In this document: positions 32,821 through 42,174 of the stretch, piece by piece
Layout of the letters: every line of letters starts with the position of its first letter
Position numbering within the stretch: the first letter of the stretch is position 1
Assembly: GCA_937981575.1 (NCBI GenBank)
Contig: CALJNR010000010.1
Coordinates: 1-42,325 of the forward strand
DNA length: 42,325 bases
From: an uncultured Clostridia bacterium
GTDB taxonomy: Bacteria > Bacillota > Clostridia > Lachnospirales > Cellulosilyticaceae
Direction: 5' to 3'
Notes under the pieces: generated by a model
What the model was told of the DNA's origin: nothing
The model's input: the letters and a program-made list of their open reading frames with translations, nothing else
Database searches by the model: none
Translations under genes and position numbers: made by a program

Positions 32821-34440
32821 ATGTATAAACTTGTAGTTGTTGATGATGAGTATAACATAAGAGACGGAATAGTTAATGCTGTGCCTTGGAAAGATTGTAA
32901 TGTGGTTGTGGTTGGAGAAGCCTGTGACGGCGATGAAGGGCTTGAGGTAGTTGAGAAGACCCTCCCTGACATTATTATTACAGATATTAATATGGATAAT
33001 ATGGATGGCCTCGCATTTGCTAAGCATGTCAAAGAAAGGTATCCTTGGATGAAAGTTATTATCCTTAGCGGCTATGATGAATTTGAATATGCAAAAACAG
33101 CCCTTCAGCTTAAAGTCTTTTCCTATTTATTAAAGCCTATTTTGCCAAATGAACTCATAGAAGTAGTTCAAGAAGTAATCAAAGAGATTTGTGAAGACAG
33201 CCAGATTCATGAAAAGATCAAAAGCCTTGAATCTGAAGTTGAACTCAATAAAGAGATTATTATGGAAAAGCTTTTAAAAGATTTAGTGTATGGGAAGATG
33301 AGAGATATTGTGCATTTTCAGGAAAGAACGAGCCTTATTGATATGAATATAAAAGAAGGTTACTTTGCGTGTCTTGTTTTTAGCCTTGATAGTTATTATT
33401 GTTTGGTTGAAGCGACAAGCTCATCTGCAGTAAGCACTTTGCTTGGAGAAATGAGAACTATTATTCAAGAGGAGTTTTCGACAGAACATGTTGTCTGGTC
33501 CTTTGATGATGCTGCTGGCAGTATTGTTGTAATCCTGCAAGAGAACTTAGGAAGAAGAAGTTTGGGGATAAAAAAGGTTTACACAAGCATAGATAAGGTA
33601 AAAGAAGTCGTTAAAACGTCTTTGAATGTAAGTGTTTCGGTAGGCATAGGAAACTTTTATAACGATATGCTGAAACTATCACATTCTTATAGTGAAGCAG
33701 CAAAAGCATTGGAGTTTAAGATCACTGCAGGAAAAGGCTGCATCATTCATATAGATGATGTTGCGCTGATGAGTCCAAAACCATTTACTTATCCAAAAGA
33801 TAAAGAACATGCTATTATTTTAGGTTTAACGCATGATGATGAACAGGAGATACGAGAGGCTCTGGGCTCTTTTTTTCAAGAGATTGAATTAAGGGCATGT
33901 ATGAAAGACGATCTAAGACTTTCAGTAATGGAACTTTTTACAGTTTTATCTAGAAAGGTTTTAGATTTAGGACTGGATATGCATCGCTTATATGAAAAAG
34001 ACTTAGTAGATCCTTATAAAGCGTTAGACCGATTTGATACAACTGAGGAAATTAAAAATTGGTTTACTAATATTATTCTGGGATGCATCATGGCATTAAG
34101 AAAAAACAGGCGTGATGATACTAAGAGTATTATTAGAAAAGCACAGTCCTATCTTGAGTGTAACTACAGCAATGACGGCCTTTCGCTGGATGTGCTGGCT
34201 GAATATCTTTATCTTTCACCAGCGTACTTTAGTAAGCTTTTTAAAAAGGAGACAGGGAAGACTTATATGGAGTATCTTACAAGGCTCAGAATACAAAAAG
34301 CTAAAGAACTCCTCAAAAAAACGAATATTAGAATTAATGATATTGGAAGTGCAGTGGGTTATTCTAATTCTCAGTATTTTATTACGTTATTTAAAAAGTT
34401 AACTGGAAAGACACCATCAGATTATAGGGAGCGTGAATAA
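32821..34440 (+). CDS. YesN-type response regulator (receiver plus AraC DNA-binding domain)
   Basis: A 539-residue regulator. The receiver domain has acidic pocket Asp8/Asp9 (VVVDDE), phospho-acceptor Asp55 (IIITDINMDNMDG) and the Lys in YLLKPI. A middle region of about 270 residues, common in large YesN proteins, follows. The C-terminus is an AraC double helix-turn-helix: LDVLAEYLYLSPAYFSKLFKKETGKTYMEYL and INDIGSAVGYSNSQYFITLFKKLTGKTPSDYR. ATG 32821 is preferred to 32815 because the GGGGG run directly touches the latter. It precedes and nearly overlaps the kinase gene. It probably activates the downstream permease operon and perhaps GH66. Confidence 0.93.
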   Translation: MYKLVVVDDEYNIRDGIVNAVPWKDCNVVVVGEACDGDEGLEVVEKTLPDIIITDINMDNMDGLAFAKHVKERYPWMKVIILSGYDEFEYAKTALQLKVFSYLLKPILPNELIEVVQEVIKEICEDSQIHEKIKSLESEVELNKEIIMEKLLKDLVYGKMRDIVHFQERTSLIDMNIKEGYFACLVFSLDSYYCLVEATSSSAVSTLLGEMRTIIQEEFSTEHVVWSFDDAAGSIVVILQENLGRRSLGIKKVYTSIDKVKEVVKTSLNVSVSVGIGNFYNDMLKLSHSYSEAAKALEFKITAGKGCIIHIDDVALMSPKPFTYPKDKEHAIILGLTHDDEQEIREALGSFFQEIELRACMKDDLRLSVMELFTVLSRKVLDLGLDMHRLYEKDLVDPYKALDRFDTTEEIKNWFTNIILGCIMALRKNRRDDTKSIIRKAQSYLECNYSNDGLSLDVLAEYLYLSPAYFSKLFKKETGKTYMEYLTRLRIQKAKELLKKTNIRINDIGSAVGYSNSQYFITLFKKLTGKTPSDYRERE

Positions 34441-34441
34441 G

Positions 34442-36262
34442 ATGAAGTCTATTAAAAGTCTCTTTGTAAAACTCACTCATATGATAAGAAATGCAAAGAT
34501 GCAGACAAAACTTATCTTTTCGTTCCTGCTGATTGCAGTTATTCCCCCTATTATTATAGGGGGCGTTTATGTTAATCGTTTTAAAACGGCTGTGGAAGAA
34601 AAGATCAGCATTTATTCTTTACAACTGGTAAAGCAAGTTGGAGAAAATATCGCATCTAACGTTTTCAAAATAAAAAGTTACAGTGATGATATTTTAATGT
34701 CAGTAGAATTTAATGAACGTATTCAAAAGTATACCAGAGCATCTGCAACAGAGAAAACCCTGAGCCGAGACTACTTTTCGCATATGATGCAATTTAAGTT
34801 TCTTAATATAGAGAATATCGATGATGTGTTTATGGCATTTTTAAATGAAGATAGTCCCGTAGGTTACGATACAATCCAAGTAGCTGGGTATTATAGATGG
34901 GGAAAAGAAGATCTTGAAAGACTCATTCAGCTTAATAAACGTAAAGAGAATGTCGGGAATTTCATGACATCCTTGGTACATATTAATGGCGCTTCAGAGA
35001 GCAGTATTGTGGTAGGAAGAAAAGTAGAAAATGTACTTAATTCAAAAGAATTAGGACATATTTTTATTGCCATTAATCAAGAGTTTTTAAGAAACATTTA
35101 TAAAGATATCGAGATTGGCAAGGGGTCAGATGTTTTTATTTTGGACAAGAACGGCATTCTTTTATCAAGCAATAATCCGGATGTGATGAGTGGAGAGATG
35201 ATTTTTGAAAAAGAACTCATTGAAAAGATTAAACAAAGCAAGACAGAATATACAACCTTTTCTCTAGAAATGGACGGGGAAAACCACTTGGTCGCCTTTT
35301 CAGGCATAGAGGGGCTGGACTGGTATATCGTTAGTACTATTCCTTATAGCTACTTAAATGCCGAAACGTCAGTTTTTATTTATAGCATAGTGACTTTTAC
35401 AATAGGTATTTTAGTGCTTGCTGTACTGGTGTCTTTCCTCTTGTCTCATAGTATTTCATCTCCTGTTAAAAAGCTCGAAAAGGGTATGAAGAAGTTTGGA
35501 GAGGGAAGCTTGACTTACCGGGTAGAGGTTGACCGGGATGATGAAATAGGATATCTGCAAAGAGGCTTTAATTATATGGCTAATGATATTGAAGTGCTGC
35601 TTGCAAAAATTGAAGAAGAGAATAAGCTTAGAAGAATAACGGAATTAAAGGTGCTGGAATACCAAATTAACCCTCATTTTTTATATAACACATTAGATGC
35701 TATCAACTGGATGGCACAAAAGGCGAAGCAAAATGATATAGGTTATATTGTTACGGCCTTAGCTAGGTTTTTTAGATTAAGTTTAAATAATGGTAAAGAA
35801 TACTATTCTGTGAAAGATGAGATAGAGCATGTACTTAATTATCTTATCATTTCTAAAATACGCTATAAAGATTGCTTTGATTTTACACTTCAAGTAGATC
35901 CGTTGGCTGAGTCTTGCAAGACCCTCAAGATTGTCCTTCAACCTATAGTAGAAAATGCTATTAAACATGGTATTCATAAAAACAGCAATGAGGGACATAT
36001 TTGGATTATTGGAGAAATGGATGAGGAGGGGATTACTATAATGGTTAGGGATAATGGCAAAGGGATTAATGAGAAGAAGGTGCATGAACTAAATAGAGCA
36101 CTAGTAGAAATAAAAGATGTATCGTGCAAAGAAAGTGGATTTGGCCTAAGAAATGTGCAGCAAAGAATAAGACTTAACTATGGAGAAAAGTATGGACTGT
36201 ATATTGAAAGTCAGGGGGGAAGAGGTACGACTGTAGTAGTTAAATTACCTAAAGATGCCTGA
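34442..36262 (+). CDS. YesM-type sensor histidine kinase
   Basis: A 606-residue membrane kinase. Membrane helix 1 (about 21-43) and helix 2 (about 302-326) enclose an extracellular sensor of about 260 residues, probably dCache-like. Then come a HAMP domain, the His_kinase motif YQINPHFLYNTLDAINWMA (phospho-acceptor His412) and an ATPase domain with LQPIVENAIKHGIH, VRDNGKGINEKK and GFGLRNVQQRIRLNYG. ATG 34442 has GGGAG 10 bases upstream, while GTG 34433 touches it. The start lies 1 base after the regulator's stop. The sensor domain is clearly homologous to that of the chemoreceptor at 39705. Confidence 0.94.
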   Translation: MKSIKSLFVKLTHMIRNAKMQTKLIFSFLLIAVIPPIIIGGVYVNRFKTAVEEKISIYSLQLVKQVGENIASNVFKIKSYSDDILMSVEFNERIQKYTRASATEKTLSRDYFSHMMQFKFLNIENIDDVFMAFLNEDSPVGYDTIQVAGYYRWGKEDLERLIQLNKRKENVGNFMTSLVHINGASESSIVVGRKVENVLNSKELGHIFIAINQEFLRNIYKDIEIGKGSDVFILDKNGILLSSNNPDVMSGEMIFEKELIEKIKQSKTEYTTFSLEMDGENHLVAFSGIEGLDWYIVSTIPYSYLNAETSVFIYSIVTFTIGILVLAVLVSFLLSHSISSPVKKLEKGMKKFGEGSLTYRVEVDRDDEIGYLQRGFNYMANDIEVLLAKIEEENKLRRITELKVLEYQINPHFLYNTLDAINWMAQKAKQNDIGYIVTALARFFRLSLNNGKEYYSVKDEIEHVLNYLIISKIRYKDCFDFTLQVDPLAESCKTLKIVLQPIVENAIKHGIHKNSNEGHIWIIGEMDEEGITIMVRDNGKGINEKKVHELNRALVEIKDVSCKESGFGLRNVQQRIRLNYGEKYGLYIESQGGRGTTVVVKLPKDA

Positions 36263-36349
36263 TATAAGTGTTTGGCGTTATGTTGAAAAGTGACTAAAAA
36301 ACAAACTATAAAGCAAATAAGTGAAATTTTTATTCCCAGTTTGCCCTAC

Positions 36350-36355
36350 TATAAT
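36350..36355 (+). promoter_or_regulatory. -10 element before the permease genes
   Basis: A perfect TATAAT lies 40 bases before the first permease start. The -35 region (36327-36332, TTTTTA) is poor, as expected for a promoter needing an activator such as the YesN protein encoded upstream. Confidence 0.4.
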
Positions 36356-36394
36356 TAAGACAGAGACAGATCAAAAAATCAGCTAGGAGGGAAT

Positions 36395-37270
36395 ATGGAT
36401 ACTAATAAAAAAGTTCGCAGCTTAATACAGCAGATCATCTTTATAGGACCAGCACTAATTTTCTTTTGTATTGTGATAGTTATTCCTTTTTTTATGGGAA
36501 TAGGATTTGCATTTACCCGATGGAATGGCGTGGATGCCAATGCAACGTTCAATGGCTTTAATAACTTTATTACTCTTTTTAAAGACATAAATTTTATGAA
36601 AGCTTTTTGGTTTACAATTAGATTTGCAGGTGCTGTTGTTATCATTGCCAATATATTGGGACTTATACTTGCGCTGGTTTTAACAGCAGGACTAAAGCTT
36701 ACAAATGTTTATCGAGCAGTGTTTTTTATGCCAAATGTTATTTCGGGATTTATTCTAGGGTTTATCTGGCAATTCATCTTTACAAGAGTATTTATTGCTA
36801 TAGGAGAAGCAACACACATAGGGCTCTTTTCTCTTCCTTGGCTAGGAACATCTGCTACAGGGTTCTGGGGAACTGTTTTGGTTCAAGTCTGGCAGTTATC
36901 AGGGTATTTGATGATAGTTTATGTGGCAGGGCTTACAAGTGTACCTAAAGAGCTTCTTGAATCAACAGAAATTGATGGAGCAAACAAATGGCAGGCTTTT
37001 AAATACTTAAAAATACCAATGATTATGCCTTCTATATCTGTTTGTCTTTTCTTATCAATTAATACAGCATTTAAAGTATTTGACTTAAATTATTCTTTAA
37101 CAAGAGGTAATTTTGACACCAGATCTATGGCACTTGATGTTTATTTTGAAGCATTTAACAGCAATAACTATGGACTTGGGACAGCTAAGGCATTGGTATT
37201 TTGCCTAGTGGCAGCTACTGTCAGCATTATACAGACCTCATATACAAAGAAGAGGGAGGTTGTTGCGTGA
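36395..37270 (+). CDS. CUT1 sugar ABC transporter permease (MalF/UgpA type)
   Basis: A 291-residue permease with six membrane segments, one of two subunits forming the pore. The cytoplasmic EAA loop STEIDGANKWQAFKYLKIPMIMPS, which docks the ATPase, is intact. GGAGGG precedes the ATG. It overlaps the next permease by one base (TGATG). With the binding protein downstream it makes a carbohydrate importer; no ATPase gene is present, as is usual for Firmicute CUT1 systems that share an MsmK-type ATPase. Confidence 0.93.
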   Translation: MDTNKKVRSLIQQIIFIGPALIFFCIVIVIPFFMGIGFAFTRWNGVDANATFNGFNNFITLFKDINFMKAFWFTIRFAGAVVIIANILGLILALVLTAGLKLTNVYRAVFFMPNVISGFILGFIWQFIFTRVFIAIGEATHIGLFSLPWLGTSATGFWGTVLVQVWQLSGYLMIVYVAGLTSVPKELLESTEIDGANKWQAFKYLKIPMIMPSISVCLFLSINTAFKVFDLNYSLTRGNFDTRSMALDVYFEAFNSNNYGLGTAKALVFCLVAATVSIIQTSYTKKREVVA

Positions 37271-38172
37271 TGAAGACGAACACAGATACAAGCCGTGTAA
37301 ATATAAGCGGTTTAAATAAGCAAAGGAAAGAAGTTTCGGCAGAGAAACATAGATTAAATGTGAATAAGCTGATCCTTGAGATCATCATAATCGGGATTGC
37401 GCTCATATATCTTACCCCTTTTTACTTTTTGATTGCAAACTCACTTAAGCCTATACGGGAGATTATGCTGAATCCTGCGGCGCTTCCGGAAGGGTTTTAT
37501 CTCAGGAACTTTGTAGAATCATTCGTACTTTTAAATTTTCCGAGGGCGCTGTTTAATTCAATTGTGATAACTGTTTCGGCAAATACAGCCATTGTCATAG
37601 TATCTTCCATGGCAGCCTATAGGCTAGTACGCTATAATACACATTTTAATAAAGCTTTGTTCTTTGTATTTGTAGCAGCGATGGTCATTCCGTTTCAGTC
37701 TATCATGCTTCCTATGGTAAAGGTTGTTAATAAGCTTGGCTGGATTAATCATTACTATGGTGTTGTATTTGTTTACATAGGATTTGGAGCATCCTTTACA
37801 ATCTTCTTATTCCACGGGTTTATTAAATCCATACCGATTGATGTAGAAGAAGCGGGGGTGATTGATGGGTGCTCATCGCTAGGGGTATTTTGGAAGATTG
37901 TATTTCCACTTTTAAAACCAGTTATAGCGACAGTAGTTATTTTAAATGGTCTGTGGATCTGGAATGATTTTTTGCTTCCTTATCTGATTATACCGGCAGA
38001 GAACTTACAAACTATCCCGCTTGCTATCAACTCATTTTTTTCTCAATACACTAAGCAATGGGATTTGGCTATGGCAGGACTTATTATGGCAGTTACCCCT
38101 ATGATTATTGTATTTTTACTTCTGCAAAAACAAATTGCTGAAGGGATTACAGCCGGAGCGGTTAAAGGCTAA
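37270..38172 (+). CDS. CUT1 sugar ABC transporter permease (MalG type)
   Basis: A 300-residue second permease. After a polar N-terminal stretch of about 35 residues, six membrane segments follow (first IIIIGIALIYLTPFYFLIANS). The EAA loop is VEEAGVIDGCSSLGVFWKIVFPLLKPV. ATG 37270 overlaps the stop of the first permease, with GGGAGG at 37253-37258, which decides this start over an upstream in-frame ATG at 37201 buried in that gene. Translationally coupled to the MalF-type subunit. Confidence 0.93.
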   Translation: MKTNTDTSRVNISGLNKQRKEVSAEKHRLNVNKLILEIIIIGIALIYLTPFYFLIANSLKPIREIMLNPAALPEGFYLRNFVESFVLLNFPRALFNSIVITVSANTAIVIVSSMAAYRLVRYNTHFNKALFFVFVAAMVIPFQSIMLPMVKVVNKLGWINHYYGVVFVYIGFGASFTIFLFHGFIKSIPIDVEEAGVIDGCSSLGVFWKIVFPLLKPVIATVVILNGLWIWNDFLLPYLIIPAENLQTIPLAINSFFSQYTKQWDLAMAGLIMAVTPMIIVFLLLQKQIAEGITAGAVKG

Positions 38173-38261
38173 AAGTTTTTCAATCAAATTACATGTTTAT
38201 AATAGGTATTTATAAGCAATGAATACCAATTATATAAAACAAAAATGGGAGGAGTAATATT

Positions 38262-39578
38262 ATGAAAAAGGCATTGTCATATGTATTAATAGCAATGATG
38301 TCAACAGGACTGCTAGCAGGCTGCGGGGCTAAAACAACAACCCAGACGCAAAGTGGTGGAGCACCGCAAACACAAGAAAAAGAGGCAGCCGAAACACCAC
38401 AAAAAGAAGTAACTATTAAAATTGTACAAAACAAAGTTGAAATTAATGATGCTCTTAAAAAAATGATACTAGAATTCGAAAAAGAAAATCCTGGCATACG
38501 TGTAAAGCTTGATACGATAGGAGGCGGCGCAGATTACGGCGGCGGACTAATGGCGAAATTTCAATCTGGAGATGCTCCTGATATATTTGTTTGCTCAGGA
38601 TATGCGGATTTAGATAAGTGGTTTGAAAAAGTAGAAGATTTATCAGATCAGTCATGGGTATCGGATATGGTGGATGGGTCTCAGGCAGCTATTAGTAAAG
38701 ACGGAAAAATCTATGGTTTTCCTTTAGCACTTGAAGGATTTGGATTTGCATATAACAAAGCTTTATTTGAAAAGGCGGGCATTACTACGATTCCAACAAC
38801 ACTTGGTGAATTAGAAGAAGTTTGCAAAAAGCTGGAAGCAGCAGGTATTCAGCCGTTTTCAAACAGTTATGCAGAATGGTGGGCGCTAGGACTTCACAAC
38901 TTTACAGTACCACTAGCACACCAAAAGGATACAGCAGCATTTATTGCTGATGTGGCAAGAGGCAACGCAAAAATGATTGAAAATGAAGTTACAGACGGAT
39001 GGTTTAGATTACTTGACTTAACAGTAAAATATGGACAGAAGAATCCGACAGTCACAGGCGATTATGCTTCATCAGTAGCAGCGTTTGCAGCTGGAGATGC
39101 TGCAATGATCCAACAAGGAAACTGGATTCAGCCAGACCTTGATAAAGTAGATGAAACGATTCAAGTAGGATTTTTACCTATGCCAATAAGTGATACAGCA
39201 GAGGACATGATCTATGCAGGGGTACCAAACTATTGGTCAGTTAACAAAGAATCAGCAGCCAAAGAAGAAGCGAAAGTATTTTTAAACTGGCTAGCTTCTT
39301 CTGAAACCGGCAGACATTATTTAACTGAAGAAATTAAGGCTGTTCCAGCATTTAAGAGCGTAAAAGCAGAAAATGCAAAAGGGTTAAACGCAGCGCTTGC
39401 AGAATATGCATCTGCCGGCAAAGCATATAGTTTTGAATTCCCAAGACTTCCAGCGGGAGGCGGAGAGTTGATCGGGCCTGAAATTATGAAATATTTAGGG
39501 GGTCAATGTACAAAAGAAGAACTGTGTGCAGCCATTGATAAGATTATTATTGATAAAGCAGCAGCACAAGCACAATAA
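38262..39578 (+). CDS. Sugar ABC transporter substrate-binding lipoprotein
   Basis: A 438-residue exported lipoprotein with signal MKKALSYVLIAMMSTGLLAGC (Cys21 lipidated), a short Thr/Gln/Glu linker and a family-1 extracellular solute-binding domain (IVQNKVEINDALKKMILEFEKENPGIRVKL, FQSGDAPDIFVCSGY, GFPLALEGFGFAYNKALFEKAGI, AAFAAGDAAMIQQGNW). It delivers an oligosaccharide to the two upstream permeases; given the GH66 enzyme, isomaltooligosaccharides are the natural guess. Its position between a histidine kinase and a chemoreceptor with matching sensor domains raises the possibility that the loaded protein is also the signal to those sensors; that is inference. Confidence 0.93.
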   Translation: MKKALSYVLIAMMSTGLLAGCGAKTTTQTQSGGAPQTQEKEAAETPQKEVTIKIVQNKVEINDALKKMILEFEKENPGIRVKLDTIGGGADYGGGLMAKFQSGDAPDIFVCSGYADLDKWFEKVEDLSDQSWVSDMVDGSQAAISKDGKIYGFPLALEGFGFAYNKALFEKAGITTIPTTLGELEEVCKKLEAAGIQPFSNSYAEWWALGLHNFTVPLAHQKDTAAFIADVARGNAKMIENEVTDGWFRLLDLTVKYGQKNPTVTGDYASSVAAFAAGDAAMIQQGNWIQPDLDKVDETIQVGFLPMPISDTAEDMIYAGVPNYWSVNKESAAKEEAKVFLNWLASSETGRHYLTEEIKAVPAFKSVKAENAKGLNAALAEYASAGKAYSFEFPRLPAGGGELIGPEIMKYLGGQCTKEELCAAIDKIIIDKAAAQAQ

Positions 39579-39607
39579 ATAGAGAATTATAATTAAGCAG
39601 TATCTTA

Positions 39608-39642
39608 TTTAGTGTCACAAGAATTTAAATTGTGGCACTAAA
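39608..39642 (+). terminator. Hairpin between binding-protein and chemoreceptor genes
   Basis: TTTAGTGTCACAA (39608-39620) pairs with TTGTGGCACTAAA (39630-39642), 13 pairs with one wobble. Only a short T run follows, so it may reduce rather than stop transcription into the chemoreceptor gene. Confidence 0.6.
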
Positions 39643-39704
39643 TTTGAATAAGGGAATTCTCTGTAATAGACAATAACTATTATCAACTTACATGAGGTGA
39701 TGGG

Positions 39705-41861
39705 ATGATTAAGGAAAAAAGAATACGTCAAGGACAAGTTCAACAAGACAAGGTTTGTTCGACGGTTATCAGAAGAATAAACAAAAGTATAACTTATTAT
39801 ATTTCAAATCCAAAGAGTATTTTAAGAAATATTAAGATCCAGCATAAACTCTTTATATCTTTTTTAGTCGTATCACTTATTCCGCTTCTCATAGTAGGAT
39901 GGTATTCTATTGACAGCTCGAGTAAAACTGTTAAAGAAAAAATAAGTACGTATTCTATGCAGATTATCCGCCAGGTCAATCATAATATTAACAACAGTAT
40001 TCTTAAGATCAAGGATTATAGCGATGATATTATTATTACCCCTCATATTAATGAGAAGCTTAAAAACTATGAAAAAGCAACAGACATAGAAAAGTCTTCT
40101 ATACGAACAGATATTGGATATGCAGGGCAGTTTAAGTTTAATAACATTATTAATGTTGATGACCTTCTTTTTATATTCCCAAAAGATGGAGAAGAAGCTT
40201 ATGATAGCAAGCAGCTCAACCTCTATCGGAAATGGGATAAAAAAAGTATTGCTGAGATCGTTGAAAAAAGCAAAGAGCCAGGTAATACAAAAAATATGAG
40301 TTTAGCCCTTAGTGCTATTGAAGGGGTAGAAGAGCCTTCAGTCATTGTAGCAAGAAGGATTCAAAACCCGGTTAACTCAAAAATACTAGCTTATTTTTTA
40401 ATTGCTCTTAATCAGGAATACTTAAGAAGTATTTATCAAGATATTAACATTGGACAAGGTGCAGAGCTATTTGTGATTGATGAAACCGGAACGGTTATAT
40501 CGAGCAGAAACGATTTCATTAAAATCGGGGAGGTTTTTGAAGAAGCTGGACTTATACAACAGATTAGAAAAGATGGAAGCCCTGTAGAAAATACCTTTTC
40601 GATGATGATTAATCATCAAAAGTATCTTGTAGCCTATTCGAAAATTGAAAGTACAGACTGGTACACTGTCAGCACCATACCTTATACCTATCTTAATTCA
40701 GAAACAACTGCATTTGCAGTCAGAATAATAGGGGTTGTAATTCTTATTTTTATTCTTGCAATCATTATTTCGTGGATTATATCGGTAAGTATATCAAATC
40801 CATTAAAAGTATTGGTTAAGGCCATGAATGAAAGCACAGAAGGTAATCTGGCTATTGAAATTTCAGATAACAGTAAAGATGAAATTGGAGTGGTGGCACA
40901 AAAGTTTAGCAGCATGGTAATGAGCATAAGAAGTATGGTAAAAAACATTAATAGTGCAGTTGGTGAGGTTGTGTCGAGTTCGGAAGAAATAATGACTCGG
41001 GTCGATGAATGGGTTAATGCAGCTAAAGGAATTAATCTAGCTGTTAAAGAGGTTGCAATAGGGGCGACAGATCAATCATTTGAAGCAAAAGAGGGAAAAA
41101 CATCTATGCTTAAGCTGACAGATGATTTAAAGATGGCGACAGAAAATGTATCGCTAGTTCAAGATATTAGTGAAAGCTCTAAGCAGCTGAGTCAGTCATC
41201 TTTGGAGATTATCAATGATTTAAATAAAAAAGCGCAAGATACAAGTAATATTACAAATAGTATTATAGAGGACATCTTCAATTTAAGCCAAGAGATGAGC
41301 AAGATTACAAATGTAGCAGAACTTATTGCAAGTATTTCTGATCAGACTAATTTGCTTTCACTAAATGCTGCCATAGAAGCAGCGAGGGCTGGATCGCAAG
41401 GAAGAGGTTTTGCAGTTGTGGCAGATGAAGTTAAGAAATTGGCTGACCAAGCTAAAAAGTCGTCACAAGATATAAGTAAGTCTATCAGCGATATTATGAA
41501 AAAGACGAGTGGTGTAGCCTATAAAGCAAAAACAACACTTAGTGCTCTTGAAAGCCAAAATGCTGCTGTAGAGCAAGCTGATAAGGCTTTTAGGGCTATT
41601 ATTACAGCTAATGGGGAGACTGTGGAGCAGATAAAAAATATACATAGTTTAATGAGTTCTATGGACAATGTTAAAGAAAAAATGGTGACATCTATGGTTA
41701 AAGTGTCAGATATATCTGAATCTGTGGCTGCAGTAACTGAAGAAATAGCAGCTACAACTTCACAACAGATAGATTTTGCCTATACGCTAACGGAAGTCGT
41801 AGACTCGCTTAACCAAATAGCTGGAGAACTTAAAGTGAGCGTGAAAAAATTTAGTATTTAG
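39705..41861 (+). CDS. Methyl-accepting chemotaxis protein
   Basis: A 718-residue chemoreceptor. A polar N-terminus of about 45 residues precedes membrane helix 1 ([20 protein letters not shown]). The extracellular sensor (about 70-335) is homologous to that of the YesM-type kinase at 34442. Membrane helix 2 (about 342-366), a HAMP domain and a long signalling coiled coil follow, with the conserved hairpin tip [18 protein letters not shown] and [28 protein letters not shown] precedes the ATG. It signals to CheA/CheW encoded elsewhere. Last gene of the polysaccharide locus, likely guiding cells toward the same substrate. Confidence 0.94.
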   Translation: MIKEKRIRQGQVQQDKVCSTVIRRINKSITYYISNPKSILRNIKIQHKLFISFLVVSLIPLLIVGWYSIDSSSKTVKEKISTYSMQIIRQVNHNINNSILKIKDYSDDIIITPHINEKLKNYEKATDIEKSSIRTDIGYAGQFKFNNIINVDDLLFIFPKDGEEAYDSKQLNLYRKWDKKSIAEIVEKSKEPGNTKNMSLALSAIEGVEEPSVIVARRIQNPVNSKILAYFLIALNQEYLRSIYQDINIGQGAELFVIDETGTVISSRNDFIKIGEVFEEAGLIQQIRKDGSPVENTFSMMINHQKYLVAYSKIESTDWYTVSTIPYTYLNSETTAFAVRIIGVVILIFILAIIISWIISVSISNPLKVLVKAMNESTEGNLAIEISDNSKDEIGVVAQKFSSMVMSIRSMVKNINSAVGEVVSSSEEIMTRVDEWVNAAKGINLAVKEVAIGATDQSFEAKEGKTSMLKLTDDLKMATENVSLVQDISESSKQLSQSSLEIINDLNKKAQDTSNITNSIIEDIFNLSQEMSKITNVAELIASISDQTNLLSLNAAIEAARAGSQGRGFAVVADEVKKLADQAKKSSQDISKSISDIMKKTSGVAYKAKTTLSALESQNAAVEQADKAFRAIITANGETVEQIKNIHSLMSSMDNVKEKMVTSMVKVSDISESVAAVTEEIAATTSQQIDFAYTLTEVVDSLNQIAGELKVSVKKFSI

Positions 41862-41892
41862 GGGAATAGATGTGTTTATAATAATTGAATGA

Positions 41893-42060
41893 GATAAACA
41901 AGCTATTACAATTACGTATACATTTACAGAACATGACCTTTCTTGTGGAACGCATATGAATGGAGAAATTTCAGAGGGCATAGAAGGCGATGTTAAAACA
42001 TTAGTTAGATTCTTTGATGTTACCAATAATACATATAGAATAGATGACAATTCCCTTTGA
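41893..42060 (+). pseudogene. Relic of the lipoprotein gene
   Basis: Matches the middle of the lipoprotein at 24246-24785: YTFTEHDLSCGTHMNGEI against YTFTEHVLSCGTHMNGEI, and VTNNTYRIDD against VTNNTYEIND. The signal peptide, linker and C-terminal part are missing; a TGA closes the frame at 42058-42060 and another stop lies just upstream. The retained stretch is free of frameshifts, so decay is recent or the copy is a short recombined fragment. Confidence 0.82.
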
Positions 42061-42106
42061 GTTCTAACTGGATACATGTTTGATGATATTGAATAAGTTT
42101 GTTTAA

Positions 42107-42143
42107 GAAGCCATGACCTTAACGCTGTTAAGGTCATGGCTTC
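42107..42143. terminator. 17-bp perfect hairpin, probable bidirectional terminator
   Basis: GAAGCCATGACCTTAAC (42107-42123) and its exact complement (42127-42143) surround a 3-base loop. It lies between convergent units: the chemoreceptor and lipoprotein relic on the left, and the minus-strand gene on the right. A degenerate related hairpin (GGCCATGGCCTTAA near 24821-24835) follows the intact lipoprotein gene. Confidence 0.6.
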
Positions 42144-42174
42144 GATAGATTAATTCTATTAATAGAAAGGGGAA

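Noticed and set aside
37201..37269. Upstream ATG for the second permease
   Set aside because: It is internal to the first permease gene; the ATG at 37270 has GGGAGG and the one-base stop/start overlap typical of coupled permeases.
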